A stretch of 64,000 nucleotides of DNA from assembly GCF_009674495.1 (NCBI RefSeq), contig NZ_WKJN01000020.1, forward strand, positions 52,304-116,303, given 5' to 3'. Made by a program: the position numbers and the translations under genes. Source of the stretch: Duganella alba (lineage in GTDB: Bacteria > Pseudomonadota > Gammaproteobacteria > Burkholderiales > Burkholderiaceae_D). Under the pieces are notes generated by a model, which was given only the letters and a program-made list of their open reading frames with translations, ran no database searches and was not told where the DNA came from. Shown here piece after piece: positions 52,054-61,541 of this stretch (the first letter of the stretch is position 1; every line of letters begins with the position of its first letter).

Positions 52054-52839
52054 ATGAGAATCGCTACCTTCAACGTCAATGGCATCGGCGCCCGTCTCCC
52101 CGCCCTGCTGCAATGGCTGAATGAGACCCAACCGGATGTCGTCTGCTTGCAGGAATTAAAAGCGCCGCAGGAGAAATTCCCCGAAGCCGCGATTAACGAC
52201 GCCGGTTATCAGGCCATTTGGCACGGACAGAAAAGCTGGAATGGCGTGGCCATATTGGCACGTGGCCAGAAGCCGATTGAAACCGGTCGTGGACTGCCCG
52301 GCGATCCGGACGACGTTCAAAGCCGGTATATTGAGGCGATAGTCGATGGTATATTAATCGGCGGATTATATCTGCCGAATGGCAATCCGGCGCCCGGCCC
52401 GAAATTCGATTACAAGCTCAAATGGTTTGACAGGCTGCACACGCATGCCGCCAGATTATTGGACAGCGGCGCACCGGTAATATTGGCGGGCGATTTCAAC
52501 GTCATGCCGACCGAGCTGGATGTATATAAACCGGAGCGCTGGGTGGACGATGCCTTATTCCGTCCCGAGGTGCGCGAGGCTTATCACAAGCTGCTCGCAC
52601 AGGGCTGGACCGATGCGTTGCGCACCATGCATCCGGGCGAAAAGATTTATACGTTCTGGGATTATTTCCGCAATGCTTACGGCCGCGACGCCGGCCTGCG
52701 CATCGACCATCTGCTGCTGAGTCCTGCCCTGGCGCCGGCGCTGACAGCCGCCGAAGTCGACCGCGATGTGCGCGGCCGCGAGAAGCCCAGCGACCACGCA
52801 CCAACATGGGTCGAGCTGGATCTGAAAAAGATCAGCTAA
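52054..52839 (+). CDS. xthA: Exodeoxyribonuclease III
   Basis: AP endonuclease and 3'-5' exonuclease of base-excision repair. The 261-residue protein starts at the ATG at 52054 (MRIATFNVNGIGARL). Catalytic motifs are LQELKAP, GLYLPNGN, LAGDFNVMPTELD, and the last Asp-His in KPSDHAPTWVEL. Codon use here is visibly less GC-rich than in flanking genes (more TTA, ATA and AAT codons). Confidence 0.95.
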   Translation: MRIATFNVNGIGARLPALLQWLNETQPDVVCLQELKAPQEKFPEAAINDAGYQAIWHGQKSWNGVAILARGQKPIETGRGLPGDPDDVQSRYIEAIVDGILIGGLYLPNGNPAPGPKFDYKLKWFDRLHTHAARLLDSGAPVILAGDFNVMPTELDVYKPERWVDDALFRPEVREAYHKLLAQGWTDALRTMHPGEKIYTFWDYFRNAYGRDAGLRIDHLLLSPALAPALTAAEVDRDVRGREKPSDHAPTWVELDLKKIS

Positions 52840-52840
52840 T

Positions 52841-52928
52841 CCGGGGTCAGGTCCCTCATTTCTACATGAGCTCTGCCCTAGCCGTGGCTAGCGCAGAGCT
52901 CGTGTAGAAATGAGGGACCTGACCCCGG
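52841..52928. repeat. 88-bp near-perfect palindrome between xthA and prfC
   Basis: The outer 26 bp of each arm (starting CCGGGGTCAGGTCCCTCATT) are perfectly complementary. An inner block TGAGCTCTGC/GCAGAGCTCG has one G-T pair, and CTAGCC/GGCTAG closes on a GT loop. It fills the gap between two convergent genes and could serve as a bidirectional terminator, or it is a REP/MITE-like element. No transposase is adjacent. Confidence 0.9.
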
Positions 52929-52931
52929 GTT

Positions 52932-54599
52932 TTAGACCAGCTTGGCCGAGTGTTCGCGGGTGGCGTGGAATTGCAGTTTCGGCCAGCGTTCCTGCGTCAG
53001 GCGCAGGTTGACGCCCGATGTGGCCAAATAAGCCAGGTTGCCGGCGGCGTCGTAGGCGACGTTGTGACCCAATTGGTCCTCGAAGTCGGACAGGGCTTTC
53101 TTGTCGTCGCTCGACACCCAGCGCGCGCTGCTGATGCTGGTGCCTTCGAAGACCGCATCGACGCCGTATTCGTTCAACAGACGGCTAGCCACCACTTCAA
53201 ACTGCAGCACGCCGACCGCGCCCAGCACCAGCTCGCCACCCTGCACCGGCTTGAAGACCTGCACCGCGCCCTCTTCGCCCAGCTGCTGCAAACCTTTGTG
53301 CAGCTGCTTGATTTTCAGCGGATTGCGGATGCGCACCTGGCGGAAGAAGTCCGGCGCGAAGAACGGGATGCCGGTGAAGGTCAACTGCTCGCCTTCGGAG
53401 AACGAGTCGCCGATCTGCATGTTGCCGTGGTTCGGCAGGCCGATGATGTCGCCGGCATACGCTTCCTCCACCTGTTCGCGGGTCGAGGCCATGAACGTCA
53501 CCACCGACGATACCTTCACTTCGCGGCCCAGGCGCAAATGCTTGACCTTCATGCCGCGCTCGAAACGGCCAGAACACACGCGCAGGAAGGCGATGCGGTC
53601 GCGGTGCGCCGGGTCCATATTGGCCTGGATCTTGAACACGAAACCGGTGAACGGTTCTTCCTTCGGATCGACCGCACGCACGGTGGCGTCGCGCTCGCGC
53701 GGCGCCGGCGCCCAGTCGACCAGCGCCGACAAGATCTCGCGCACGCCGAAGTTGTTGATCGCCGAACCGAAGAACACCGGCGTCTGCACGCCGGCCAGGA
53801 ATTCTGCCAGGTCGAACGGGTGCGAGGCGCCCTTGACCAGTTCCACTTCCATGCGCAACTGGTCCATCTCCAGCGGGAACATTTCCTGCAGGCGTGGATT
53901 GTCGATGCCTTCAAGGATCTCGAACGCGCCGTCGGCCTTCTCTTCGCCGGCCTTGAACAGCATGATGGTGTCGTTCAGCAGGTGGTACACGCCGCGGAAG
54001 TTCTTGCCCATGCCGATCGGCCAGGTCACCGGCGCGCACTGGATCTTCAGCACCGATTCCAGCTCGTCCAGCAGTTCCAGCGGATCGCGGGTCTCGCGGT
54101 CCATCTTGTTCATGAAGGTGACGATCGGCGTGTTGCGCATGCGGCAGACGTCGAGCAGCTTGATGGTCTGCGCTTCCACGCCCTTGGCGGCGTCGATCAC
54201 CATCAGCGCCGAGTCGACCGCCGTCAGCACGCGGTAGGTATCTTCCGAGAAGTCCTGGTGGCCCGGCGTATCGAGCAGGTTGACCACGTGGTCGCGGAAT
54301 TCGAACTGCATCACCGACGAGGCCACCGAAATGCCGCGCTGCTTCTCGATCTCCATCCAGTCCGAGGTCGCGTGGCGGCCCGATTTACGGGCCTTGACGG
54401 TGCCCGCCATCTGGATCGCGCCCGAGAACAGCAGCAGCTTTTCGGTCAGCGTGGTTTTACCCGCATCCGGGTGGGAGATGATGCCGAAGGTGCGGCGGCG
54501 CTGCACTTCGCGGGCGATCAGCGCCGGCGTCCTGGCGCTGGCGGCCGAGGCGCTGTCGTCGTTGCTGTCGGGAGTTACGTTTTCGTTATCGTTGACCAT
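52932..54599 (-). CDS. prfC: Peptide chain release factor 3
   Basis: GTPase that removes RF1/RF2 after termination. The 555-residue protein has a Ser/Asp-rich N-terminal extension of about 25 residues, then the G1 motif GIISHPDAGKTTLTEKLL, G3 LDTPGHQDFSEDT, G4 TFMNKMDRETRD, and domains II and III with GVLQFEVVASRLLNEYGVDA. It lies past the palindrome, with no gene partner on its strand. Confidence 0.96.
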   Translation of the reverse strand: MVNDNENVTPDSNDDSASAASARTPALIAREVQRRRTFGIISHPDAGKTTLTEKLLLFSGAIQMAGTVKARKSGRHATSDWMEIEKQRGISVASSVMQFEFRDHVVNLLDTPGHQDFSEDTYRVLTAVDSALMVIDAAKGVEAQTIKLLDVCRMRNTPIVTFMNKMDRETRDPLELLDELESVLKIQCAPVTWPIGMGKNFRGVYHLLNDTIMLFKAGEEKADGAFEILEGIDNPRLQEMFPLEMDQLRMEVELVKGASHPFDLAEFLAGVQTPVFFGSAINNFGVREILSALVDWAPAPRERDATVRAVDPKEEPFTGFVFKIQANMDPAHRDRIAFLRVCSGRFERGMKVKHLRLGREVKVSSVVTFMASTREQVEEAYAGDIIGLPNHGNMQIGDSFSEGEQLTFTGIPFFAPDFFRQVRIRNPLKIKQLHKGLQQLGEEGAVQVFKPVQGGELVLGAVGVLQFEVVASRLLNEYGVDAVFEGTSISSARWVSSDDKKALSDFEDQLGHNVAYDAAGNLAYLATSGVNLRLTQERWPKLQFHATREHSAKLV

Positions 54600-54667
54600 G
54601 TATGAGCGATCTGAGGCGGTTCTGCAAACCCTCGATTATACCGGCTCTTGGCCCCGCCGACAGCAAC

Positions 54668-57600
54668 TTATTCCCCCTGCACGCGCCGCCAGCCGACCCG
54701 GTGCGCCTCGGCCGACTTCCCTTCCTGCAAATTGTTGTTCTTGGTGATGCCGGTGGCCAGCGTGCTGGTCGAGATCAGCTGGCCGTTCTGCAGGCGGAAG
54801 ATGGTGAAACCGACCGCCGCCGAGTCCGACGACAGGATGACGCCGGCCGGCGTATTCGGCAGCGCCGTGCCGGTGCAGACGTCGACCTGGTAGATGTTGC
54901 TGGTGCCGCCCACCGAGCAGGCCGACGTCGAGGATGGCAGGTTGGTCACCACGTTGGCCACGCCGCTGACGATCTGCGGGTCCAGGTTCATGCGCTCGCC
55001 CGGCGTCACGCTCCAATCGAAGAACCAGCCGTCCTTCTGGCTCAGGTCGACCGGGTTGCTGGTCAGCGCGAAACTGATGTTGCTGCTGTCGCCGACCTGG
55101 CTCAGGGTCTGCTGCACCATGCTGGCGCCGCGCACGTTGATGGTGGCGCCGCTGTCCTTGAGCAGCATCAGGCTCTGGACGTCGGTGTTGGTGGTGTCCG
55201 GCACGTCGAGCAGGCGGCCGCTGCCGAACAGCACCACGCGCTGGGCGGTGGTGGCGCTGCTGGTGACGCCGTTGTCGGTGCTGCTGGTGGTCATGGCGCA
55301 CAGCGTCACGTCGGGCCGGGTGGTGATCGGCTTGCTGGTGCCGGCGTCGCCCATCTTGACCACCGGCACGGTGGCGCCGGTGGCGTCGGTCAGGTCGAAG
55401 CGCCACATGCGGCCGTTGATGTCGCCGCCGTAGATGTAGGTGGTGGTCGGATCCAGGTTGGGATCGCTGCTGATGCCGGTGATCTTGGCCAGGCCGGATG
55501 GCGTGGTGGTGTCGCCGGTCAGGTTCGAGACTTTCTTGAGCACGGCGCCGGTGGCGACGTCGACGATGTACAGAATGCCCTGGCCGCTGCCGGTGGCGAC
55601 GCCGTCGGTACCCGGCACATTGTTGTAGCCGGAGGTCAGGAACACCACCCACTGGTTGTTCCACAGGCCGAATTGCGGATTGCCGAAGGTCAGGCCGAGG
55701 TCCGGATCGTTGCGGCTGCACACGGTGGAATCGGCGCAGAATTCCCACAGCGCCACCGGATTGATGGGGTCGGTGACGTCAATCGCATAGTAGCCGCGGC
55801 CGCCGCCGTTGAGACCGGCCACCAGCACGGTTTTCCAGACGCCGCCGATCTGCACGTCGCCCAGCTCGGGCGAGCCGTCGGTGGTGAACTGGTGATTGGT
55901 GCCGTAGGTGATGCTGGCCTGCAGGTACAGCTTTTTCATCGTGATGCGCGGCATATAGGCCCAGCGCTCGGTGCCGTTGCTGGCGTCGAAGGCGTGCAGC
56001 ATGCCGTCATTGGCGGCGGTGAACACCGTGGCCGGACGGGGGCGGGTCAGCGTGTCGTTTTTGAAGTCGGCATAGCCGGCGCGCGTGTAATTCTTGCGCG
56101 CGTCGCGCAGATAGGCCGGCTTGGACGAGGCGATGTCGCCCAGCAGGATCGGAATCGCGTTGCTCTGGCCAGGCGGCGTGTGGTCGGTCAGCGTGTAGGC
56201 GCGGAACAGGCGGTCGTCGGCATAGGTCTGGGCGCCGCGCAGCCAGTTGACCAGGTTGACGCCGTTGTTGACGGTGTCGCGCTCGGTGCTGTTCAACAGC
56301 GTGCACTGCGCCAGCGCCGTGCACTTGTTGCTGAACCAGCCCTTTTCCAGCGTGCTCATGGTGTTGAAGTTGACTTCCTTCAGCGTGTTGTTGCTGGTGT
56401 CGAGCATCTTGATGCTGCGGCCGTCCGGGCCGGTGGCGCCGATGTTGCGGCCCACCGTGTCGGAACTGGTCCAGGTGGTGGCGCCGATTTCGCCGGTCGA
56501 GGTGTTGATTTTCTTGGCCGCCAGTTCGCCGTACCATTTCACGGTGGTGAAGGTATCGGCGAAGATGTCGTTGTCGGCCAGCGAGATATTCGGCGTCGAG
56601 GTGGCCGCCGCCGCCGCCGCGCCGAGGCGGATCTGCATGTTCGACAGCGCTTCGCTGAGGCCGGCCACCACTTCCTTCGGCTGCGAGGCGCTGAAGTACT
56701 TGCCGTGGCCGTTGACGGCCGCGTGCCACAGATCGTCCACCCGCTCCTGCACCGTGTTGCCGGTGTTGGTCACGTCCGGATTCGGCCACACATACGGGCC
56801 GTTGTTGTTCCACGGGCAGCCGGTGGCCAGGCGCGTGATGAGGTTGTAGTAGTCGCCGCCGATCTTGCGCGCGCTGGTATCGTAATTGGGGTCGTAGTTC
56901 ATGACGCCGTCCACGCCCAGGCCCAGCGTGTAGGTGTTCATGTGCAGGTGGGTGTTTTCGCCCGAGCGCGCCGGCACCGAGCCGGGCTTGCTCATATTCG
57001 GTTCCAGCGCCGGCCGCAGCGACACGGTGCCGGTGCTCGAGCCGCCGTTGTACCAGTGCAGCGCCACGTCCGCCAGCGACGGCTGGCTTTGCGCCCGGGT
57101 GTCGGTGCAGCCGCCGGTATAGCTGCAGAAGCGCGAAACGCTCTCGGCATTGTCGTTGTTCACCACCGCCGGGAAGCCGCTGCCGTAGTCCTTGGTCGAA
57201 CCGCCGTTCCAGTAACCGTCGGTGGTCAGGATCACGAAGTTCTGCTGGCACGGATACTGCACCACTTCCTGGCCGGCGGCGTACTCGTAGGGTGTCTGGT
57301 TGGCGAACATGCGGCCCAGATTGTCGAGCGCCGGCCGGGTCGGCGTCGATCCCGAGGTGGTGGTGGCGTACAGCTTGGTGTACCAGGTGCTGCGCGAGGT
57401 GCCGGTGAAATCGGCCGGCACCATTTCCATGGCGCCGCCGGTGGCCGCCACCGACAGCTTGGCGAAGCCGACCTTGTAATTGGCGGTCAGCGTCGAGAAG
57501 GCCCGTCCCACCGAGGTCTTCATCATTTGCAGGCGGGTCTTGTAGTAGACGTACCAGTTGGCGAAGTTGGTCATTTCCTCCTGGTAGGTGCAGACGCCGG

Positions 57601-59293
57601 CCTGCGCCACGCAGTCGGTGCGCTCGCTGGCCCGCGGATAGGTCTTGCCGGTCACGATGTCGACGCGGACAAAGCTGCTCGGGCCGGTCGAGCCGCCCGA
57701 CATCGGCGCCGTCACGGTCGGAATCGCGTCGATGAAGCCGCTGCTCTTGGTGGCGCTGAAGGTCAGGCCGGTGACGCCGGTCGCGGACGGCACCTGGTTG
57801 ATGGCCGTGGTCGCCACATTCACCAGGCAGACCGTGCTGTTGCTGGCGGCCTGGCAGATATCGGTGACGTTGCTGCCGCCGACATAGCCGCGCACGTCGG
57901 CGGTGGTGCCGATGGCGGTGGCGATGGCGCTGGCCGCCGCGGCGGCGCTGGCGCGGCGGCTGATCGAAACGTTGCTGGCCAGCGTCACGGAGTCGAGCTT
58001 GATGGTGGTGGTCGAGGCGTTGGTGGCCGTGCCGCTGACAGCCAGCAGCGCGGTGGGCGGCACGATGGCCGGCGGCGCGGCGGTCACCGTCAGTCCGTAG
58101 CCGGAGCGCGAGGCATCGAAGATGCGCGGGCAGTTGGCGGCGTTCTTCGGCGTGCTGGTGCAGTCGACCGCCACCACCCCGACGATGTTGTCGGCGCTGA
58201 GCGTGATGCCGAGGCTGGCGCAGGTCGGCACGTTGCCGACCCCGCTAGGCGTGCGCACGCAGGCCATGTAGCGCAGCGCCGAGGTGTCGGTGCTGGTGGT
58301 GGCCGTGTTGTTGTTGATGTTGCTGGCCAGGGCGCTGGCGAAGGCCTGGCTCTTGGCGGCGGTGTTGGTGCCGTTGGATGCCGTGACGGCCCCCGAGGTC
58401 AGCGCCACGCTGGTGCCGCCTTCGTTGATGCTGACACCGCTGATCGCCAGCGCGCCGGCGCCCATCGAGGCATTGATGGCGATGGTGGCATAGGCCGCCA
58501 CCGATCCGGCCGAGGTCGAATAGCGCGGATACTTGAACGCCCCCACCTGCTTGGCCTGGCAGGTGTTGAGCGTCTTGTCGCTGCACCAGCGCACCTTGAC
58601 CGGCACCGGGTAATTCGGCGGGGCCGCCGCGCCCGCCGAGGTGGTGCGGCAGACGGTCATGGTGTCGTCGGTGCAGTACTCGGTCACGCCGATGGTGTAG
58701 TAGTACGGCGCGCCGTAGATCACGCTGGCCGAGGTATGGGTGGCGTCGGGATAGGTGTAGGTGGTGGTGTTGCTGCCGCAGTCCCGGCTGTTGTTCGGAT
58801 TGCACCAGAGCAGGTCGGGAAAGCCGGTCAGCAGGTTGACCGACGACGACGAACTGCTGGCGGTGCCGCCCAGGGTGCTGTAGCGGACGCCGAAACCGTC
58901 GTTGCTGACATTGGTAAACGTGGTCTGCGACGGATAGAACGTGCCGTCGGCGCGTACCGGCACCGCGTACACGATGGCCGGGTTGTAGTACTGCTTGTTG
59001 AAGTCGGCCGTCATGTACGGCGGATGGCCGGGCTGGCAGCTGACCGCGCTGGCGGCCAGCGTGGCGCCGCCGCGGCAGATGGCGTCGTCGACATAGTCGG
59101 GCGTGTAGGCCTGGTCCATCGAGCCGGAATTATCGAACAGCAGCATCAGGTTGGGCTTGACGGTGCCGGTGCCCTGGATGTTCAGCAGCGGCACCTGGGC
59201 GATCTGGGTCTGGGCCGCGAAGGCGGCGGCCGAGGCCAGCAGCATCAGGCTCAACAGGGCGCGGCGGCCCAGCGTGGACAGGGAGGAGTTCAT
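54668..59293 (-). CDS. pilY1: Type IV pilus tip adhesin/assembly protein PilY1
   Basis: Large secreted protein (1541 residues) that sits at the pilus tip and primes assembly with the minor pilins. It has a signal peptide (1-27, cleaved at AFA-AQ), a VWA domain whose MIDAS motif DNSGSM is at 54-59, and a C-terminal beta-propeller (about 1050-1500) with ANDGMLHAFDASNGTERW and YGGDINGRMWRFDL. Between MIDAS and the rest of VWA (about 268-495) lie two Ala/Thr/Ser-rich modules. It is the last gene of pilE-fimT-pilV-pilW-pilX-pilY1. Confidence 0.93.
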   Translation of the reverse strand: MNSSLSTLGRRALLSLMLLASAAAFAAQTQIAQVPLLNIQGTGTVKPNLMLLFDNSGSMDQAYTPDYVDDAICRGGATLAASAVSCQPGHPPYMTADFNKQYYNPAIVYAVPVRADGTFYPSQTTFTNVSNDGFGVRYSTLGGTASSSSSSVNLLTGFPDLLWCNPNNSRDCGSNTTTYTYPDATHTSASVIYGAPYYYTIGVTEYCTDDTMTVCRTTSAGAAAPPNYPVPVKVRWCSDKTLNTCQAKQVGAFKYPRYSTSAGSVAAYATIAINASMGAGALAISGVSINEGGTSVALTSGAVTASNGTNTAAKSQAFASALASNINNNTATTSTDTSALRYMACVRTPSGVGNVPTCASLGITLSADNIVGVVAVDCTSTPKNAANCPRIFDASRSGYGLTVTAAPPAIVPPTALLAVSGTATNASTTTIKLDSVTLASNVSISRRASAAAAASAIATAIGTTADVRGYVGGSNVTDICQAASNSTVCLVNVATTAINQVPSATGVTGLTFSATKSSGFIDAIPTVTAPMSGGSTGPSSFVRVDIVTGKTYPRASERTDCVAQAGVCTYQEEMTNFANWYVYYKTRLQMMKTSVGRAFSTLTANYKVGFAKLSVAATGGAMEMVPADFTGTSRSTWYTKLYATTTSGSTPTRPALDNLGRMFANQTPYEYAAGQEVVQYPCQQNFVILTTDGYWNGGSTKDYGSGFPAVVNNDNAESVSRFCSYTGGCTDTRAQSQPSLADVALHWYNGGSSTGTVSLRPALEPNMSKPGSVPARSGENTHLHMNTYTLGLGVDGVMNYDPNYDTSARKIGGDYYNLITRLATGCPWNNNGPYVWPNPDVTNTGNTVQERVDDLWHAAVNGHGKYFSASQPKEVVAGLSEALSNMQIRLGAAAAAATSTPNISLADNDIFADTFTTVKWYGELAAKKINTSTGEIGATTWTSSDTVGRNIGATGPDGRSIKMLDTSNNTLKEVNFNTMSTLEKGWFSNKCTALAQCTLLNSTERDTVNNGVNLVNWLRGAQTYADDRLFRAYTLTDHTPPGQSNAIPILLGDIASSKPAYLRDARKNYTRAGYADFKNDTLTRPRPATVFTAANDGMLHAFDASNGTERWAYMPRITMKKLYLQASITYGTNHQFTTDGSPELGDVQIGGVWKTVLVAGLNGGGRGYYAIDVTDPINPVALWEFCADSTVCSRNDPDLGLTFGNPQFGLWNNQWVVFLTSGYNNVPGTDGVATGSGQGILYIVDVATGAVLKKVSNLTGDTTTPSGLAKITGISSDPNLDPTTTYIYGGDINGRMWRFDLTDATGATVPVVKMGDAGTSKPITTRPDVTLCAMTTSSTDNGVTSSATTAQRVVLFGSGRLLDVPDTTNTDVQSLMLLKDSGATINVRGASMVQQTLSQVGDSSNISFALTSNPVDLSQKDGWFFDWSVTPGERMNLDPQIVSGVANVVTNLPSSTSACSVGGTSNIYQVDVCTGTALPNTPAGVILSSDSAAVGFTIFRLQNGQLISTSTLATGITKNNNLQEGKSAEAHRVGWRRVQGE

Positions 59294-59318
59294 GGTTGTT
59301 CCATTGTAAAAACCGGCC

Positions 59319-59924
59319 TCACGGGCCCATCATCACCACCGACTGCACCACCACGTTGCCGCCGCGCGGCCCGAAGATGCGCGCGGTGATCACGTAATGC
59401 AGTTGCGGCTGGCCGTCGTACAGCGGCGCGTTCTGCGACAGGCTGGCGCCGAGCGGCGTCGGCGCCGCCACGCCCTGCTTGGCCGCGCTCAGCATGCAGC
59501 TGTTGGCGACCGGCGTGGTGGCGTTGTAGGTGCCGGCAAAATTGCACAGGCGGTGGATCACGTATTCGACGCGGCTGCCGCCGCCGACCGGGTCCTTGAA
59601 GACCGAGCCGGTCCAGAACGCCGGCGTGCTCACGGTCCAGCCCGGATTCATGGTGGCGACATAGCCGTTGGCCGGGCTGTTGGCCACCAGCAGCGGCTTG
59701 GTGGCCGGCTGCGCCAGCCAGTCGAAGGCCGCGTGCACGCCGAGGTCGGCTTCCTTGCTGAGCGCGGCGTCATAGGCCAGGTTGGTCACCGTCAGCGTGG
59801 TCGAGGTGCTGGCGCGCAGCAGGTAGATGCTGCCAATCAGCATCACGGTCAGCATGATCAGGATCACCGGCAGGGCGATGCCGCGCTGGCGCGGTTGGCG
59901 CGGTTGGACGGGTGGCCGCATCAT
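59319..59924 (-). CDS. pilX: Minor pilin assembly protein PilX
   Basis: Prepilin-like protein of 201 residues. The N-terminus RQRGIALPVILIMLTVMLIG carries the PilX-type prepilin region with a Gly before the hydrophobic helix but Ala-Leu-Pro in place of F-T-L-I-E. The ATG at 59924 overlaps the pilW stop as ATGA; other ATGs lie at 59921 and 59933. It is followed 25 bp later by pilY1. Confidence 0.85.
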   Translation of the reverse strand: MMRPPVQPRQPRQRGIALPVILIMLTVMLIGSIYLLRASTSTTLTVTNLAYDAALSKEADLGVHAAFDWLAQPATKPLLVANSPANGYVATMNPGWTVSTPAFWTGSVFKDPVGGGSRVEYVIHRLCNFAGTYNATTPVANSCMLSAAKQGVAAPTPLGASLSQNAPLYDGQPQLHYVITARIFGPRGGNVVVQSVVMMGP

Positions 59925-61120
59925 GGCCGCCATTGCGCGTTGCGCACCGGGACCACGGTTTCGAACACCCGGTAGGTGTAGCACTGCCAGGCGACCGGGT
60001 CGTCGGCGACGGCGACGTTGACGCTCACCTGCACCGCCGCCGCGCCGCCCACCGCCGTGTTGAACATGGTTGGCTGCGCGTCGGTCGCATGGCAGTTGCC
60101 GTCGCTGCCGGGCCGCGCCGCCGTCTTGCTGCGCGCCACCACCGCCAGCCGCAGCGCCACCACGCGCTGGAAGTCGCCCGGCCCGGCCACGACGCCGTCG
60201 CCGTCGGCGTCGATCATGGTGTTGCTCCATTGCGTCAGCTGCACGCCGTTGCCGTTCGGCGGCGGCAGCGGGTTATAGATCGGCACGACGCGCGTGTCCA
60301 GGCCGTACTGGGCCTTGATCGAGACGATGTTGTCGGTCACCGACATGCCCTGCGGGCCGGCGCCGGGCAGATCGGTGGCGCGCAGCAGCAAGGTGCCGGC
60401 CGACACCGACCAGGTATGGAAGGACAGCAGCGTCGGCGATCCGAGATTGAAGATGCGGCCGCCGCCCTTCGCATAGGCGTGCGCCAGGCCGCTGGCCGGG
60501 CCGAAGCGGAAGCCGCCGCCGCTGGCGAGGGCGATCTTGTCGCTGTTCGAGCCCGACTGCATGCCGGCCATCTGCACGATGGAGCAATCCGTATAGCCTG
60601 GCGAGGCCGGTTCGGGCACCACCACCAGCACGTCGCCGGCGGCGAAGCCAAACGGCGTCTGGGTGCTGGTCGGCAGTACGGTGGCGCCGACGGCAAGGTC
60701 GCCATTGACGCGCAGCGAACCGACGGCGGCGGCCGACTTGCCGGCATACAGCGAGATCACGTCCGACCCGCTGCCGCCGGGCTGGATCACCGCGGCCGCC
60801 AGCGGCGTGCGCGCAACGCCGCCCACCGTGATCTGCGCCAGCGCGTAGCCGGCGCTGTCGGCAAAACTGGTGTTGCAGCCGGCCACCAGGGTATCGTTGA
60901 TACCCCAGCCGGCCTCCGCCGCGTCGTTGCTGATCGAGTACAGCGCCAGCATGCCGTTCTGCATCGAGGCGGAACCGCCGACGGCGCCGTCCTTGGTCTG
61001 CTCGCCGCTGAGCACCAGCCGCGTGGCGAACAGGATCGCCAGCATGCCGATCACCACGCTGACCATCAGCTCGACCAGCGAGAAACCGGCGGACCGGCGC
61101 GGAAGCGGCAGGCGTCGCAT
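59921..61120 (-). CDS. pilW: Minor pilin PilW
   Basis: Prepilin of 399 residues with a class III-type leader, SAGFSLVELMVSVVIGMLAI (cleavage after Gly). The long C-terminal part is the PilW globular domain (VVPEPASPGYTDCSIV). The start at 61120 is 1 bp from the pilV stop, and the end overlaps pilX. Confidence 0.9.
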   Translation of the reverse strand: MRRLPLPRRSAGFSLVELMVSVVIGMLAILFATRLVLSGEQTKDGAVGGSASMQNGMLALYSISNDAAEAGWGINDTLVAGCNTSFADSAGYALAQITVGGVARTPLAAAVIQPGGSGSDVISLYAGKSAAAVGSLRVNGDLAVGATVLPTSTQTPFGFAAGDVLVVVPEPASPGYTDCSIVQMAGMQSGSNSDKIALASGGGFRFGPASGLAHAYAKGGGRIFNLGSPTLLSFHTWSVSAGTLLLRATDLPGAGPQGMSVTDNIVSIKAQYGLDTRVVPIYNPLPPPNGNGVQLTQWSNTMIDADGDGVVAGPGDFQRVVALRLAVVARSKTAARPGSDGNCHATDAQPTMFNTAVGGAAAVQVSVNVAVADDPVAWQCYTYRVFETVVPVRNAQWRP

Positions 61121-61121
61121 G

Positions 61122-61541
61122 TCAGGATCCTATATAGGCGGTGAGTTGCTGGCGGATTTCCGCCGCGCCCGCCTTGCGGGTCCAGCGGATGCTGATGTCG
61201 ACCTGGCTGCGGTGCGGCTGTTGCGTCACCGTCACCGAGAGGATGGCGCCCGGAATCGCGGCGGCGGTCTCCCTGGCCCACGGGCCGATGGTGCTGTTGG
61301 GCGTGGCGCCCTCGGCCAGCGCGTAGCTGGCCACGTTGGCGGCGTCGGTGCTGATGGCGCCGACCAGCTTTTCGCAGGCCAGCGTGGCTTCGGCGCGCAG
61401 GCCGGCGTCCGACAGCGCCGAGTAGGCGCGCGCCTGCATGCCGATCGCGCCCAGCAGGCCGATGCCGAGGATGACCACGGCGATCATCACCTCCAGCAGC
61501 GCGATGCCGCGCTGCGCCGCGCTGTGCCGGCGCCGCATCAT
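61122..61541 (-). CDS. pilV: Minor pilin PilV
   Basis: Prepilin of 139 residues from the ATG at 61541, with the leader QRGIALLEVMIAVVILGIGL. This ATG overlaps the fimT stop as ATGA, supporting this start over the longer reading from 61586. Confidence 0.88.
   Translation of the reverse strand: MMRRRHSAAQRGIALLEVMIAVVILGIGLLGAIGMQARAYSALSDAGLRAEATLACEKLVGAISTDAANVASYALAEGATPNSTIGPWARETAAAIPGAILSVTVTQQPHRSQVDISIRWTRKAGAAEIRQQLTAYIGS

Noticed and set aside
52841..52928. Palindrome as a full insertion sequence
   Set aside because: Only 88 bp, no ORF and no target-site duplication obvious; at most a MITE/REP-like element.
54602..59389. Very long rightward ORF (1595 codons) opposite pilY1
   Set aside because: Shadow frame: His/Gly/Val/Arg-rich with no family motif. 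The minus-strand frame has a signal peptide, VWA and PilY1 propeller motifs.
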